A DNA stretch of 6,078 bases from the NCBI GenBank assembly GCA_002350525.1, contig DEFA01000021.1:135630-141707 (forward strand), given 5' to 3'. This DNA is from Lachnospiraceae bacterium UBA2864 (GTDB lineage: Bacteria > Bacillota > Clostridia > Lachnospirales > Lachnospiraceae). The notes below the pieces were generated by a model. The model was not told where the DNA came from, made no database searches, and was given only the letters and a program-made list of their open reading frames with translations. A program made the translations under genes and the position numbers. Position 1 is the first letter of the stretch. Each line of letters begins with the position of its first letter. Shown piece after piece: positions 5,981 through 6,078 of this stretch.

Positions 5981-6078
5981 ATGTATATTGATAAAATGAC
6001 GATATTTGAAATATGCAAGATATATGTTTTATTATTTCAAATAAATTTGAAGAGCATGACTGTTCCTTATCCGTAAAT

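Larger units (their letters stand above)
5577..6078. other. AT-rich non-coding region to the window end
   Basis: No credible protein-coding frame is seen on either strand; stops are dense and no ribosome site leads a sustained frame. The stretch is very AT-rich and carries two parS-like 16-mers. Short direct repeats include TGTACTATAT (5728-5737 and 5878-5887) and AAGTAAT (5738, 5791 and 5814, with another at 5545). No DnaA-box cluster, tRNA or rRNA was recognised. Together with the jag end at the left of the window this suggests an origin-proximal, ParB-loading spacer. The gene to the right lies outside the window. Confidence 0.6.

Noticed and set aside
6055..6075. Start of a new gene at ATG 6055
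   Set aside because: The frame stops after six codons and no ribosome binding site precedes it.
5577..6078. A full oriC with DnaA boxes
   Set aside because: No copy of TTATNCACA was found on either strand. The nearest is TTATCCGTA at the window end, with two mismatches, so the origin itself is not supported here.

Overview
The window reads as a stretch of low-GC Firmicutes chromosome. A Clostridia member such as a Lachnospiraceae species is plausible, but that is inference from AT-rich codon choice, strong AGGAG ribosome sites and family resemblance, not from a marker gene. The 3' end of a jag/khpB gene and three ParB-site-like 16-mers suggest a position close to the chromosome origin.

Layout. 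Positions 1-321 are the end of jag/khpB (KH and R3H RNA-binding domains). A strong two-way terminator at 343-408 separates it from the convergent tRNA m7G46 methyltransferase trmB (482-1132, minus). A 168-bp divergent spacer (1133-1300) carries a candidate promoter in each direction. On the plus strand follow a secreted, membrane-anchored penicillin-binding-protein-5-like protein (1301-2632), a DegS-like cytosolic coiled-coil/ATPase protein (2640-3764) and argS (3823-5511). argS ends in a hairpin terminator (5549-5576). The last 500 bases are AT-rich and non-coding.

Most interesting point. The two genes at 1301-3764 are joined by a 7-base gap, and the ribosome site of the second overlaps the stop codon of the first. 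Both look like degenerate enzymes. The carboxypeptidase-like protein has lost the catalytic serine (SxxK is GLMK), and its other two active-site motifs are altered (SGN to SGD, KTG to KVG). The kinase-like protein has a DegS-type layout but no recognisable phosphoacceptor histidine, an altered N box and G2 box, and no response regulator beside it. Both reading frames are intact and well formed, so this looks like a maintained pair in which an outer-surface muropeptide- or wall-binding protein may be linked to a cytosolic ATP-binding protein. That function is a hypothesis.

The rest is housekeeping: RNA binding (jag), tRNA modification (trmB) and tRNA charging (argS). The spacer after argS holds two identical 16-mers one base away from the standard parS sequence and a third with one further change. 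It may be part of the ParB-loading region of the chromosome.
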